This document shows positions 22,495 to 34,484 of a DNA stretch of 64,000 nt, in pieces (the stretch's first letter is position 1; each line of letters opens with the position of its first letter). Source of the stretch: Costus lasius. Its lineage: Eukaryota > Streptophyta > Magnoliopsida > Zingiberales > Costaceae. The position numbers and the translations under genes were made by a program. Where the stretch lies: assembly GCA_027563935.2 (NCBI GenBank), contig CM050454.1:52356596-52420595 (forward strand). The letters run 5' to 3'. Under the pieces are notes generated by a model. The model did not search any database. It was given only the letters and a program-made list of their open reading frames with translations, and was not told where the DNA came from.

Positions 22495-23409
22495 CAGCCT
22501 ATTTACTAGAAGGGATGAAAAGGTGAAAATAATGGACAAACTTAAAATCCCTTATTTACCCAGAAGGATAGATATAAAACAAAGGATTTTGGGGCGGACG
22601 GACGAGAGAAAAATCTCTCATTTCACGTATGCCCGAATCGGGCGGATTCATGCCACGGATGCGCGACGCAGACTTAGCACTCTTCATGCGCTTGGTTTCG
22701 GTGGCTGTAATAGCACACAAATAGGAGCTTGATTGGATTCCACCTGCGCTTGGAAGAGATGGAGCACGTAGGAGGATGTAGCCGGACATGGAGAAGACGG
22801 GCGAAGGTGCTCATGTCTGTGAAACGAATTCGATTTGACGATCGAGAGAGATTGAGGACGGGGAAGTGGGGCAGAGATAGGAGCTCGATTGGATTCCACC
22901 TACGCTTGGAAGAGACGGAGCACATAGGAGGAGGCAGCTAGACATGGAGAAGACGGCGAAGGTACTCATGTCTACGAAACGGAAGTGGGGCAGAGATAGA
23001 AGCTCGATCTGCGAGGGTTAGGTTTCATAGGTAAACATTTTATAAGTATATAATTATTAAATAATAATATTTTATAAGTATATACTTATTAAATAATAAT
23101 ATTGAAGATTATTCTAGGGTATGCCATAATTTCAATTCGGTGTGCCATAATTTTCGATTGCTAACTTTACTATTTATACTTTTTTATTATATTTTTAAGT
23201 ATATAATTATTAAATAATAATATTTAATAGTATGTAATTATTTTATAAGTATTTAATAATATTTAAGTAAAAGGAATGTGGTAATATATAAAATCCATAT
23301 TATTTTCCATCCCTCTCAGTAAACACAAGGAAGGATTTTATTCCCAATTATCCCTTCCATCCAAGTTTCTCATCATCCTAAAAATTCATCCCTCATAGTA
23401 TACATAGCC
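22495..23409. mobile_element. PIF/Harbinger-like TIR element (915 bp, non-autonomous)
   Basis: It is flanked by a TTA duplication (22492-22494 and 23410-23412) and splits the RNase H remnant of the old copia between FFSKND and GAKHM. Its ends are imperfect inverted repeats: CAGCCTATTTACTAGAAGGG on the left and GGCTATGTATACTATGAGGG (inverted) on the right, both followed by ATGAA. No transposase is present. The interior has GC-rich repeated DNA at 22722-22980 and AT-rich DNA to the right. Confidence 0.7.
22722..22985. repeat. Two-copy direct repeat (offset about 156 bp) inside the TIR element
   Basis: The segment 'taggagctygattggattcc' through 'tcatgtctgtgaaacg' occurs at 22722 and 22878 with few differences (GCGCTTGGAAGAGATGGAGC against ACGCTTGGAAGAGACGGAGC). 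Frames over it on both strands are repeat artefacts. Confidence 0.8.
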
Positions 23410-24059
23410 TTAAAGTCTATCATTCTTTGAGAAGAAAATAGTTGCAAAATTATCATAGTAAATTCTTAGCTTATTTAAACTGTTGACAATCTCAAGCTCT
23501 GTGATAAAGTGCTTTAGCCAGAATCATTAAACAATAGTCTCAAAACATGCCACAAATTTAGAGTCTTATAAATGTATAAGGACCTTCTTTACAACTTTCT
23601 AGTGGTCAATTATAGGATTACTTTAATATCGGTCTAACATTCCAACAGCAAAGCTAATATTTGGCCTAAGTGCATATTTGTGCATACATTAAACTCACAT
23701 CTTATCCTTTCTGAATTGGAACTACTCCATAGCACTTATCCATTCTAATTCTCTATAATATCTTATTAATGTATCATTTCTGGGATAATATTAATATTCC
23801 ATGTGGCTTATTATAGAATATATCATTTACAGTAAATAAAATATGATCCACATATGAAACCAATATAATGAGCTTGCTCCCACCTTTATATTTGTACATC
23901 GATCAATAGTATTTTCTATAAAATCATAAGATATAATGGTATCATTAAACTTAAGATATCGTTGTTAGGCAGCCTATTTCAATCCTTATATTAATTTTCT
24001 TAATATGCATACTAATTTTTCCTTTTCTACAATCACTGAAGAGCATTTTTGTGATATTA

Positions 24060-26199
24060 TTTTGACTTGATTTTGACTCTGATAAAATATGTGTAACAAT
24101 TTTATGTTGATTGAAGTCAACATCTATGTATTAATTTGCATTGTGAGTTTTGAATTTATTTCATATTATAGAAGTTATGTGCATTCAATTCATACCTGTG
24201 TTTAAATTTTGACTTGATCAAGATCTTAGATCATTTTTGACTTTGTATTAATTGCCCACGAATTGGCATTACTTGAAGACAATATATAATCTTTTAATTC
24301 ATTTATGACATGTACGAGGATGGAAGAAAGTAAACAAGAAGTCAAAAGGCAGCCATTCGAAGCCCAAAGGAAAGCTTAAAGAATTTCAGCCAATTGGGCT
24401 CATTACACAACATAAAAACTAGTTGGCCAAGCTCTTATCGTGGGCCAGGTCATGTACCCAAAGATCTTAGTGCCTCTGTTCCATTGCAGCCCACACCAAC
24501 AGTCCAGGAATCAAAGGTTGCTGATTTCTCGAGTTTGCTTCCACAGGTGGAATTAGTCCAATTTGCTCCAACGTTCACAAGATATTGAGCCTTGTAAATA
24601 GATTTTGGAACATGTGATTTCTTCTTCAATCCTCTCCTATGTGTGCCAACCTACCTCTCGCTCAGCGACGCGTGAAGACAGCACACCCCGTCGTGGCTGC
24701 CCTTCTCCAGTATTCTCCCTTTTTTCGGCCACGATGCTCCTGTCGGCCTAGCGACTAGGCGCAAGGACGAACGGCGCCACTGGATAAACTCGCAGCTCTC
24801 CTCGATTCGAGTCAGCACCCCCTACGACCTTCTTGCGTTGCATGACTTGTCCATTGAAGAGGCCCCGACGATGGCTGCTTCTTGCGACTCAATTTTGGGC
24901 TCGTCCTTTGTCTTAGCGCTATCGACGATCCAGCCATCGGATTGCCCTCAAACTTCAGCCACAGATTCTCCTCTTCAGGTCGCACCTCCACTCCAAAGCA
25001 TCCGTCCATTGCACCTACAGAAGAACTCATGTGTTGTTCACATGAACAGTGTCTGTGCCTGGTTAATAGCTGATCAAACCGAATTTTAGTGTGGTTCAAT
25101 CCCATTCCCAGCCGATCTACACAATCAAATTTGCTTCCGGCTCAACATTGGCTCCCTAGGATAATTATAATTTAAGGGTATTTTGGAGAGTCCTTCTCCG
25201 CGAGTCAATCGATTGTAATTTGATACAGGTAATCTTTTCGGTTCAAAAGGATAACGTAATCTAGTGTTTTTTATAGTTTATGTATGATTTACTTATGCAA
25301 GATGAAACATATCCTGAAACCATGTGTGCCTCAGTCAGCGCATCTGACATGTCCTAGTCATCCTAGGACATTAAATATTAGCAGAGCTGACCCTCCTCAA
25401 GTTAAGCCAAATGAGGCTATAGATGGAGGCTTAGAGCATAAATAGGCTCTAGATGGAGCTTATTAAACCCACCTATAAGACTTGTACATGAGGCTTAGAG
25501 CATAGATAGGCTCTAGATGGAGCTCATTAAGCCCAATGAGGGCTAAACCAAGAGGTGCTATAGGCACATAGGTCTAGCAAGGCAGGCATGACAAGAATGG
25601 ATCTTGCCCAATGAACCAAAGGGTGGGCGACTACACTCAGTAAGAGAGAAGGCAAGGGCCTTAAGTCTTTGCCTAGGCCAGGCCCAAGCCCCTAGCCTTA
25701 GGTGCCAATGTGGCCAACCAAGCAAGACATAGTTGCCTTTGATGTGAGGTGATTAGAGGAAATGATTTAGCCTTCATTGGAAAGTCTTCCGCTCTCTTCC
25801 TTGTCTAGGCATATGATTGGGGCATGAATTAGTCGACTATGCCAATAGAGAAGACATCTGGCTTTGTATAAATAAGCAGACAAGGGTCAGACCATAAACA
25901 CACAAATTATTCTCTTCTCCTCTCTCTATGTGGCCAATGTCCTCCTCTCTCTATTCGCTGCCACCCTCCTCCCTAGCCATGAGCACCAAGGCTAGGTTCA
26001 TGCTTCTGAGGCTAGCACCAAAAGTGAAATGGGTGATCTTCAAGGGGTCATTGTGTAGATACCAGTAGAGGGCAAACACTTGAGCGCCTATAGCCATCGA
26101 TGTCAAGCACGCTTCAAGGATAAAATTACTATCATGTCTTATTTCAGACAATTTTTCACTTTGTATTTTTTTCTGTCCGCCTAAGGTTTTTCCCTAACA
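24060..26199 (+). other. Unresolved insertion within the old copia, with a plus-strand LTR-like right end
   Basis: The copia reverse transcriptase remnant stops near 24050 and integrase-end sequence resumes near 26235. The last part looks like an LTR read rightward: TATA-like 'tgtataaataagc' at 25864, a pyrimidine-rich leader, and the terminus 'ttttccctaaca' at 26199. I could not find the matching start (TGTTAGG-like) or a 5-bp duplication. A direct repeat ('ggcttagagcataaatagg', 'ctctagatggagctt') occurs at 25427 and 25491. The GC-rich part at 24600-25100 has short open frames with no recognisable family. Confidence 0.4.
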
Positions 26200-26239
26200 A
26201 ATACAATAATAGAAACAACAACCTCGGGTAGTTGTATCT

Positions 26240-26990
26240 ACCCTAATTTCTTGAATATCTAATTTTCATGATTCTTCACTCCCACTGACTTGGCCATTTT
26301 CAATAAACCTAGTATTACTAGACTCAAATATCTTGATGTTATGGTTAGTATAGTAGAATTTATACCCCTTTGACTTTTTAGGATAGCTAATGAAAAATCC
26401 ATTTATCATTCTAGTATTTAGTTTCCTTTCGTATGAATTATATAACCTTACTTATGCTAGGACACCCAAAACATGATGGTGCCTCAAGCCTAGTTTCCTT
26501 CTTGTCTATAGTTCATAAGGTGTCTTAGGATCTACCTTACTAGAAACACTACTAAGTAGATAAACAATAGATTTTAATAGATGCATCCATAATGATTGAA
26601 ATAAATGATAATTATTCAATATGCTTCTAACCATAGCCATACGAGTACAGTTCCATCTTTCAACTACACCATTTTGTTATGGTGTACCAAGCAATGTTAT
26701 TGTGCACAAATACCCCTATTTTGAGAAATTTTGCAAATAGACTAGGTTGTTGTCCATATTTATACCAACCTTACTAGATTCACACCCCTATCTAATCTCA
26801 CAATTTTAACTTTTCTATTAACTATCTTTCTACCTATGAATATCTTTAAGATATCCACTTATTGAGACTTTTCATGTAGTAGATAAACATAACCATAACG
26901 TGAGAAATCATGAATAAATGTAATAAAATAGCTTTTTTCATCCCAAGATGGAACATCAAATGAACCACATATATTAGTGTAAATCAACTC
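26240..26990 (-). pseudogene. Old copia: integrase remnant
   Basis: On the minus strand, broken frames give SWDEKSYFITFIHDFSRYGY, YLLHEKSQ, KIVRLDRGVN (the SDRGGE region), HHNKMV*LKDGTVL (the GVVERRN region) and PSCFGCPS. These are the copia integrase core and C-terminal landmarks in order. Multiple stops prevent expression. The young gypsy element separates it from the pre-integrase half at 37215. Confidence 0.8.
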
Positions 26991-26995
26991 CTAAT

Positions 26996-29725
26996 TGTAA
27001 GATCCAAGGATCTTAAGTCTTGGTAAGTATTATTTTTTTGATTTAAATAAAATCATTGGCAGTTATATATTATTCTTGATTTAAATAAAACCATTGACTA
27101 TGAATATTACGTTAAGCAGTATTAATTAACTGGCTTATTGATCGTTAATTTATAATTATTTGATTAGAGTTAATTGATTGTTAATTTGTAATTTATTGGT
27201 TGTTAATTTGTAATTAATTAAATCCTTATTGGATTTTCGTTAAGTGAATGGTTAGTTAATGGTTAAATTAATTAGTTAATTATGAGTTATTGGGTTTGCG
27301 TTAATTGGGTTTAAAATTCAAATTTATTAGTTAAATGGATTAAACCCTTTTGAATTAATTGGTTAGCGGGTTAAACATTAAAAACCAAAATTTAAATTTT
27401 TAAGGGGTTTAGCGACTAGGGTAAAGAGGTTGGCGTTTTTGTTGGCTTGGAAGAACCTTGGGCGACGGCTTGAAAGAACTTGGCGATTTCCTTGAAGGCT
27501 TGGCGATTTCCTTGAAGGCTTGGACGATCTTCTTCTTCCTTCTTCCTTGGCCGGCTTTCTTGGGTGCTTGTTGGCGTCTATCTAGAAGCATTTCAAGCCC
27601 TTAGACGATTTGTTGTGGAGGATTTTTCACCTTAGTGTTCACGGTTAAGAGGTGAGTGGAGTGTCTATTCGATTCTATCTATTTGGTTGTGTTAGATAAT
27701 ACATGTAATTGTTTGACATGTAATTGTTTGAAAACCTTACTATGTTGAAAACCGAATTTTGCAAAGGTGAATATACCATGTTGAAAACCGAATTTTGCAA
27801 AGGTGAATATATCTCATGAAAACCGAAACTTGTAGCATGAAATTTAAGGTTTTTTATAGGGAATTTTGGTAGCATTAAATCATTGATTTTTGAGTATGAA
27901 ATTCTTGTTAACTAGGTATTTTATAGGGAATTTTGGTAACATTAAATCATTGATTTTTTGTAGCATGAAAATCTTGTTAACTAAGGTTAATATTTGAAGT
28001 ATATATTATGCTAGAAACCGTGGGCTATATGTGTTGTATTTTAGTCCTATGATAATGTATTCTTAAATGGTTAATTAGGGTTTAAATTTAAGTAGTTAGT
28101 ATGTTGGTCATTGTGGAACCGTGGGCTATATATATATGTTGTATTTTAATCCTATGTTAAATTTTTGAATGCCCTGATAATTGCTAGTAGTGTTAATAAT
28201 TTTATGGTTATGTATCTTATTTGAGAAATTTGGGTGATAACATAGCAAGGTTAGACTGAACTAGTCAGCATGAAATCTAAGGACTACACTACCATGTGAT
28301 TATGTGATTTTTATTATGTGATCATGTGATTTTTTAATATTATGTGGTTATGTGAATTATGAATATTATGTGTTGTGGTCATGGAATGGTTAGGACTAAG
28401 GCTAAGTGTAACTGTGTACTCAAGGGGATAGTCTATATGTGATATGTTAAGGGTTTGAATTTCAGCCCTGTATTGTGATATGTGAGGGGGTTGTTGTTCA
28501 GCCTGCCTGATGTGATTATTGTGATAAAAGAGGGGGTTGTTGTTAAGCCTGCCTGTTGTGATTATTGTGATGACTATCCTAGAGTCTAGTTGACACTTAG
28601 GAGTCCACCGTTGTGAAATAAAATATAAGATGTGTCTATTGTTGTCCAGTAGGAACCCTTTGGGAGAACGAGTGATATAAGACGCAAAGTGCCATGTCTT
28701 GGTCGTACAGGGGCCACCTCTTGATGTCATCACTCTTAGACGCTTAGATTTTCGTGTTATGGGGTGATCGTAGAGCAAAGTGCCACGTCGTGACCTGGCG
28801 GGGGCCACCTCTTGAATCTACACACCGTCCATCTATATGTTGCATGTGATTTGCAGGCTTCTCCCAGTGCTTAGGCCAAAGCCGGGTTAGACCATAATGG
28901 TCACTACTGAATATGCTGGACAACTAGGTTAATTAAGTGGTTGGTGTGTTTAGTTGGTTTAGAGTATAACTCTAGAACCTTGGTTACTCTGTAGTGATAA
29001 TTATGTGATGTTTTAGCAGTGTACATCTGACTGTTTTATATGAATTCTGTTCTTTAAGTTTGTCATATGTTGACATGATATTCTGTTAAATGTTTTTAAA
29101 ATAATCTGCATGTATTTTTGAGTGTATGTTATGGATGGTCGTTTGAGACTATCCACTCACTGGGCTGTGTAGCTCACCCCTCATTATTTTCAGGTGTAGA
29201 GCAGGGGCGCATTTCCAGTTAGCATTTTATATGAATATCGTGATATGCCAGTTGAATGAATAAGACTTTTGTGCTTAATTACTGGGGCCGGTTGTGGCCG
29301 AATTATATGAACTTGTGTTGCTAGTTGTGGCCAAACTATGTGAACTTGTGTTGCCGGTTATGGCAGTTTGATATTCTGATTTTTGTGTCACCGCGGGCTT
29401 TGGCCTGGTTTCGGTGTGGTATCATTGAATGAATTTATAGAATCGACATTGTGGTTTTGTTTCTAAGTTCGAGTCGATTTATACTTTTGCGATCGGATTT
29501 GATATAAATGTGACTTGCATATGTCTAGTGCAAGTATTGCGTGGTGACAGGTACCTTTATGAAATTGTGTTTTTGTGGAGATTTGTATGTATGGATTTTC
29601 GAAATTTTCAGATCGGATTTCCTGGACTTGGTTTTACTTAGCATGCGCATCGATCCTGTGTGATAACATCCTGTTTCTATGTGAATTGTGTTGCTTGTTT
29701 GGGGTTAAGATAACGGGATGTGACA
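26996..29725 (+). repeat. 5' LTR of the gypsy element
   Basis: It starts TGTAAGATCCAAGG and ends GGGATGTGACA. Internal duplications include 'ttggcgatttccttgaaggc' twice in tandem at about 27479, 'gttgaaaaccgaattttgca' twice at 27743-27800, and a diverged 'aaagtgccatgtc...ggggccacctcttga' pair at 28690 and 28770. The 164-codon minus frame at 28314-28808 appears in both LTRs only because they are duplicates. Confidence 0.95.
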
Positions 29726-29728
29726 GAA

Positions 29729-29740
29729 TGGTATCAGAGC
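29729..29740 (+). other. Primer-binding site, initiator tRNA-Met type (gypsy)
   Basis: TGGTATCAGAGC lies three bases after the 5' LTR end, the canonical plant PBS complementary to the 3' end of tRNA-iMet. Confidence 0.9.
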
Positions 29741-29851
29741 AGTTGGCTAGCTAAAACTTAGTTCGGGGGAAAACATGTTTGTGTATTGCTAGACACCTGA
29801 TAGGTTTATGTTTGATTTCCTTACTGTGGTATGTGTGTGTAGGAACTTAAG

Positions 29852-32356
29852 ATGGTGCGAACTAGAGGAAATGCTAGCGGCGAGGATGAGCAGACCCCGA
29901 ATTTCTCAAGGGCTATTGAGGCTCTGACAGGCATGGTACAGCAACAGGGTGCCATGATAGAGAGGCAAGCTCAGATGCTGCAGCAGCAACAGACTCAGCA
30001 TCAAGAGGCGCAACAGCAGCTCTTGCAGCAGTTGACTCAAGAGAGATCCCAGACTACTACCCGGGCGGTGGGGGATGACTCTCAGGAGGGCGCTCACAGG
30101 CGCTATGCCTCACTTGTGAGTGAATTCCAGAAACTGGGTCCCAGCTCTTTTTATGGGGGCTCAGAATCAAGTACTGCAGAAAACTGGCAGTTGGTCTTGG
30201 AAAAGATTTTCCAAGTCATGCGTTGCTCGGATGAGGACAAGCTGTGTCTGACCACCTATATGATGCGTGGTGACGCAGATGAGTGGTGGAAGGGCGTGGT
30301 GAGGCTTGCTGAAGAAAGACATGAAACAGTAGATTGGCCCTATTTCTTGTCTCAATTTAATGAGAAGTACTTCCCCGATAGCTTGGTGGAGGACCGAGAG
30401 GTGGAATTTATTCATCTGGAGCAGGGTGATATGACTGTGGACCAGTATGAGTTACGGTTCACTAAGTTGGGAAAGTATGCCCCTCACCTGATAAACACTG
30501 AAAAGAGGAGGGCTACTAAGTTTCTCAGAGGTCTCAGATGGGACATTCGAGAGCAGGTTGGTGCTCAGCACTTGGAGACTTATGTTGAAACTGTTGGGCG
30601 AGCACGCACCATCGAGAGATACATATCTGAGAGGAATTCTAGTGCTGCTGTGACCGTGGTTCCTGCAGCTGAGGCGGCGGCTCCTCAGTATGGTAATGGC
30701 GGCAAGGGTAAGAAGTACCCTAGGCATAAGGACTACAAGAAGAGCAGGTATAAGCCTTACTCTTACAAGGCACCGCAGCAGTCTAGGGATGCACCGCAAC
30801 AGTTCAGGAATGCCAGGGATGTAAAGAACAGTATCACAGAGGACCGGAATTGTAATTATTGTGGGCTCAAGGGACATCTAATGAAGGACTGTTATAAGAA
30901 GAATGGTGTTTGCTTCAGGTGTAAGAAACCTGGGCACATGGTCAAGGACTGCAAAGAACCTGAGATGCAGCAGAGAAACACAGATAAGCCTACAGTCCAG
31001 ACCCGAGTTTATGCTGTGGCTGAGAAGGATACACGAGCTTCCCGATCCGTCGTGGAAGGTACCTTATTTGTATTTGATCAGTTAGCTCGCATTTTATTTG
31101 ACCCTGGTGCAAATTTATCTTTTGTATCTGTTAGATTTGCTGCATGTTTACCTGTATTACCGAAGATGCTAGATTATGTTGTGTCTGTAAGTACTCCCTT
31201 AGGAAAGTCATTATCTACAGACATTGTTTGTGCTGATTGTGTAGTGCATGTAGAGGGTTATGAGTTTCTTGTAGATCTAATCCTCTTAGACATGCAAGAC
31301 TATGATGTCATCTTAGGTATGGATTGGTTATCCTCACATCATGCCACTGTGGATTGCTTTGAGAAAGTAATCACCTTGAATCTGCAAGATGGGAATCGGC
31401 TTTTTGTGAGAGGTCTAGTGTCAGACCAAGGACCGCTTGTGATATCTTTCCTGCAGGCCAGGAAGTTACTTGCTAGTGGGTGCAAGGGTTATCTTGCGCA
31501 TGTTAAGGTGCAGGATGATTCTACTCCTGATTTGACTCAGATGGCGGTGGTGAAAGAGTTTCCTGATGTGTTCTCTGAGGAATTTTCAGGCTTGCCACCA
31601 ATACGAGAGGTAGAGTTTGGCATTGAGTTGGCGCCAGGTACTGCGCCTATCTCCAGAGCTCCTTACCGCATGGCTACATCAGAGTTGGCCGAACTTAAGA
31701 AACAACTGGAGGAATTGCTGGAAAAGGGTTACATCCGGCCTAGTGCTTCTCCCTGGGGAGCGCCAGTGCTGTTTGTAAAGAAGAAAGATGGAACCCTGAG
31801 GATGTGTATAGACTACAGGCAACTGAACCAAGTGACTATCAAGAATAAGTATCCTCTTCCCAGAATTGATGATCTGTTGGATCAATTACAGGGAGCTACA
31901 GTGTTCTCTAAGATCGATCTGAGATCAGGGTATTACCAGCTTAGGGTCAAGGATGAGGATATATTTAAGACTGCTTTCAGGACCAGGTATGGGTATTTTG
32001 AATTTCTAGTTATGCCTTTTGGACTGACGAATGCACCTGCTGTCTTCATGGATTTGATGAACAGGGTATTTCATGAATTACTTGATTCATGTGTGGTAGT
32101 CTTTATAGATGATATCTTGGTATACTCTCGGACTACTTCGGATCATGTCAGTGACTTGCGCAGAGTGCTAGAGATTCTGAGGAAGAACCGATTATATGCC
32201 AAGGCTAGTAAGTGTGAGTTTTGGATAGAAAAGATCAGCTTCCTTGGGCATGTGATTTCTGGTCAGGGGTGTCTGTGGATCCGGTTAAAGTGCAAGCCAT
32301 CCTCAATTGGGGAAGACCGACTAGTGCTACTGAGATCAGAAGTTTCCTGGGTTTAG
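29852..32356 (+). pseudogene. Gypsy gag-protease-reverse transcriptase ORF (834 codons, ends by frameshift)
   Basis: The ATG follows 126 bases after the LTR. Residues 28-70 are Gln-rich and probably coiled coil. The gag core follows (about 90-270: [39 protein letters not shown]). There are two CCHC zinc knuckles starting at Cys334 and Cys354. The protease motif is D-P-G at 417-419, where the family has D-S/T-G-A. Reverse transcriptase runs about 590-800, with [36 protein letters not shown] and FIDDILVYS (catalytic pair Asp753-Asp754). Near 32266-32269 (a run of four G) the frame slips, so the last roughly 30 residues are out of frame and end at 32356. Gag packages the RNA and RT copies it in the particle. 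Confidence 0.95.
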
Positions 32357-34107
32357 CAAGTTACTACCGGAGGTTTGTTGAGGGATTCTCCAAGCTGGCG
32401 GGTCCTTTAACTAAATTGACCAGAAAGGAGGCCAAATTTATTTGGGATGACAAGTGTGAAGAAAGCTTTCAGGAGCTGAAGAGAAGGTTGACTAGTACAC
32501 CGATCCTCATTATTCCTAGTGATGGGGAAAGGTTTACTGTCTATACGGATGCTTCGGGCAAAGGGTTGGGTTGTGTCTTGATGCAGAAGGCTTCTGTGGT
32601 AGCCTATGCTTCGAGACAACTGAAGGAGTATGAGTTGAACTACCCTACTCATGACTTAGAGTTGGCGGCCGTAGTCTTTGCTCTGAAAATATGGCGTCAC
32701 TATTTGTTGGGTCAGGAGTTTGATCTGTTCACTGATCACCAGAGTCTCAAGTACATCTTCACTCAGAAGGAGTTGAACATGAGACAGAGAAGATGGATGG
32801 AGTTGATCAAAGACTATGACTTCTCTATTCAGTATCAAGCTGGAAAGGCCAATGTAGTGGCGGATGCCCTGAGCAGACATCCAGTTACTTCAGTAGCTGC
32901 ATTGCGGGTCAGTGAGTGGCAGTTACTGCAGGAGTTCAGAGATCTCAGGATCAGTATTTCTCCTAAAGTTCAGTCTGGATATGTGGCTTTCCTCAGAGTA
33001 CAGTCTGCTTTGTTGCAGAAGATCAGAGATCAGCAATCTGTGGATCCGAAATTAATTCAGATCAGGGATAGTTTGGTTACAGGCGCAGTTCAGGATTTTA
33101 GCTTGTCTGATGATGGTGTTCTTCGGTTCCGTGGAAGGGTGTGTGTCCCTGAGGAACCGAGCTTGAGGAAAGAAATATTGGAGGACAGCCATAACTCCAA
33201 ATATTCTCTACATCCTGGTGTAACTAAGATGTATCAGGACCTCAAGAAAAGCTTTTGGTGGCCGGGTATGAAGAAAGAAGTATTTGATTTTGTCTCTAGG
33301 TGTTTAACCTGTCAGACGGTAAAGGCTGAACACCAGAAGCCTAGTGGTTTGTTGCAGCCCCTTCCTATTCCTGAGTGGAAGTGGGAATGCATCAGTATGG
33401 ACTTTGTGTGTGGTTTGCCCAGAACCAGATTGGGACATGATGCTATTTGGGTGATTGTTGATAGACTCACTAAATCAGCTCATTTTCTTCCGATCAAGAT
33501 GACTTATCCTTTAGAGAGACTGGCTAGATTGTATATTGATGAGATAGTCAGACTGCATGGAGTGCCTGTTGATATTGTGTCTGATAGGGACTCTCGATTT
33601 TTGTCCAGATTTTGGAAGAGCTTACAGGAGGGTTTGGGTACTAAGTTGAGTTTTAGTACAGCATACCATCCTCAGTCTGATGGCCAGACGGAGCGTACTA
33701 TACAAACTCTAGAAGACTTATTGAGAGCTTATGTGGTTGATTGGAGTTCTGAGTGGAATCGGGATCTATCTTTGATAGAGTTCACTTATAATAATAGCTT
33801 CCACTCCAGTATTCAGATGGCTCCTTATGAGGCTTTATATGGGAGAAGGTGTAGGACTCCCTTGTGTTGGGAGGAAACTGGTGACAGAATGATTTTGAGA
33901 TCTGATGCAGTTCAGGAGACTACTGATAAGGTCAGAGAGATACAGAATAAACTGAAGATTTCTCGGGACAGACAGAAGAGTTATGCTGATGGCCGTCGTC
34001 GTCCCTTGGAGTTTATGGTAGGGGATCATGTTTTCTTAAAGGTGTCACCTACTAAGGGTGTTATGAGGTTTGGCAGAAAGGGCAAGCTGAGCCCTAGGTT
34101 TGTATGA
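32221..34107 (+). pseudogene. Gypsy connection/RNase H/integrase ORF (second frame of the same polyprotein)
   Basis: The genuine sequence begins after the frameshift at about 32270; the first 16 or so codons of the open frame are out-of-frame RT. RNase [11 protein letters not shown] (Asp110), [38 protein letters not shown]. Integrase: an HHCC zinc region ending RCLTCQ, then Asp394 (SMDFVCG), Asp455 (VSDRDSRF) and Glu491 (GQTERT), spaced as D-D-35-E. The frame ends at a TGA (34105-34107), where the same polyprotein frame continues to 34455. The stop is compatible with C-to-T change at a CpG. Integrase would insert the cDNA, but this stop removes its C-terminal domain. Confidence 0.95.
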
Positions 34108-34137
34108 CCTTTTGACATTATTGAGAGAGTTGGTCTA

Positions 34138-34455
34138 GTGGCTTACAGGTTAGCTTTACCTCCTGCTATGGATCATGTGCATAATGTGTTCCATGTTTCT
34201 GCTTTGAGAAAATATCATCCTGATCCATCTCATGTATTGGAGTTAGAACCTCTTCAGATTCAGAGTGATTTGACCTTCGAGGAAAGACCTCTCCGGATTG
34301 TGGATAGAAAGGATAAAGTTCTGAGGAACAAGACTATACCTTTGGTAAAGGTAATCTGGGGAAATCAGTCGGTTGAAGAAGCGACATGGGAGACTGAAGC
34401 TGATATGAGGAAGTTTTATGCTTATCTTTTTGATGATATGGATGTTGAGCTTTAG
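34138..34455 (+). pseudogene. Gypsy integrase C-terminus with chromodomain-like region
   Basis: This continues the integrase frame beyond the 34105 stop: MDHVHNVFHVSALRKYHPDP, then a chromodomain-like stretch (ERPLRIVDRKDKVLRN, PLVKVIWGNQSVEEATWE, MRKFYAYLF) to the stop at 34453. Chromodomains of this clade are thought to direct integration to heterochromatin. It would not be translated with the rest of the polyprotein in this copy unless the stop is read through. Confidence 0.85.
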
Positions 34456-34470
34456 AGGACTAAAGCTTTA

Positions 34471-34484
34471 TAAGGAGGGAGGCA
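34471..34484 (+). other. Polypurine tract of the gypsy element
   Basis: The purine-rich 'taaggagggaggca' abuts the 3' LTR start at 34485 and is the expected plus-strand primer. Confidence 0.85.

Larger units (their letters stand above)
22340..24050 (-). pseudogene. Old copia: reverse transcriptase and RNase H remnants
   Basis: Minus-strand fragments from right to left: LRKLI*GLK*AA (the KSIYGLKQAS motif, about 24012), LIILVSYVDHILFTVND (the YVDD box read as YVDH, about 23865), LRPNISFAVGMLDRYQSNP with a stop, LEIVNSLNKLRIYYDN and FFSKND. Then, beyond the TIR element, GAKHMNLKYLFVNEKVQKQ and ISIEHINTILMIAD run to about 22390. Frameshifts and stops are frequent. The polymerase Asp pair is already lost. 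Confidence 0.8.

Noticed and set aside
28314..28808. 164-codon minus-strand frame, repeated at 35803-36297
   Set aside because: It lies wholly inside the gypsy LTR and recurs only because the LTRs are duplicates.
32221..32356. Programmed frameshift between two gypsy ORFs
   Set aside because: Related chromoviruses use one continuous polyprotein and the break lies in the middle of the RT domain, so a one-base loss at a G run is simpler.
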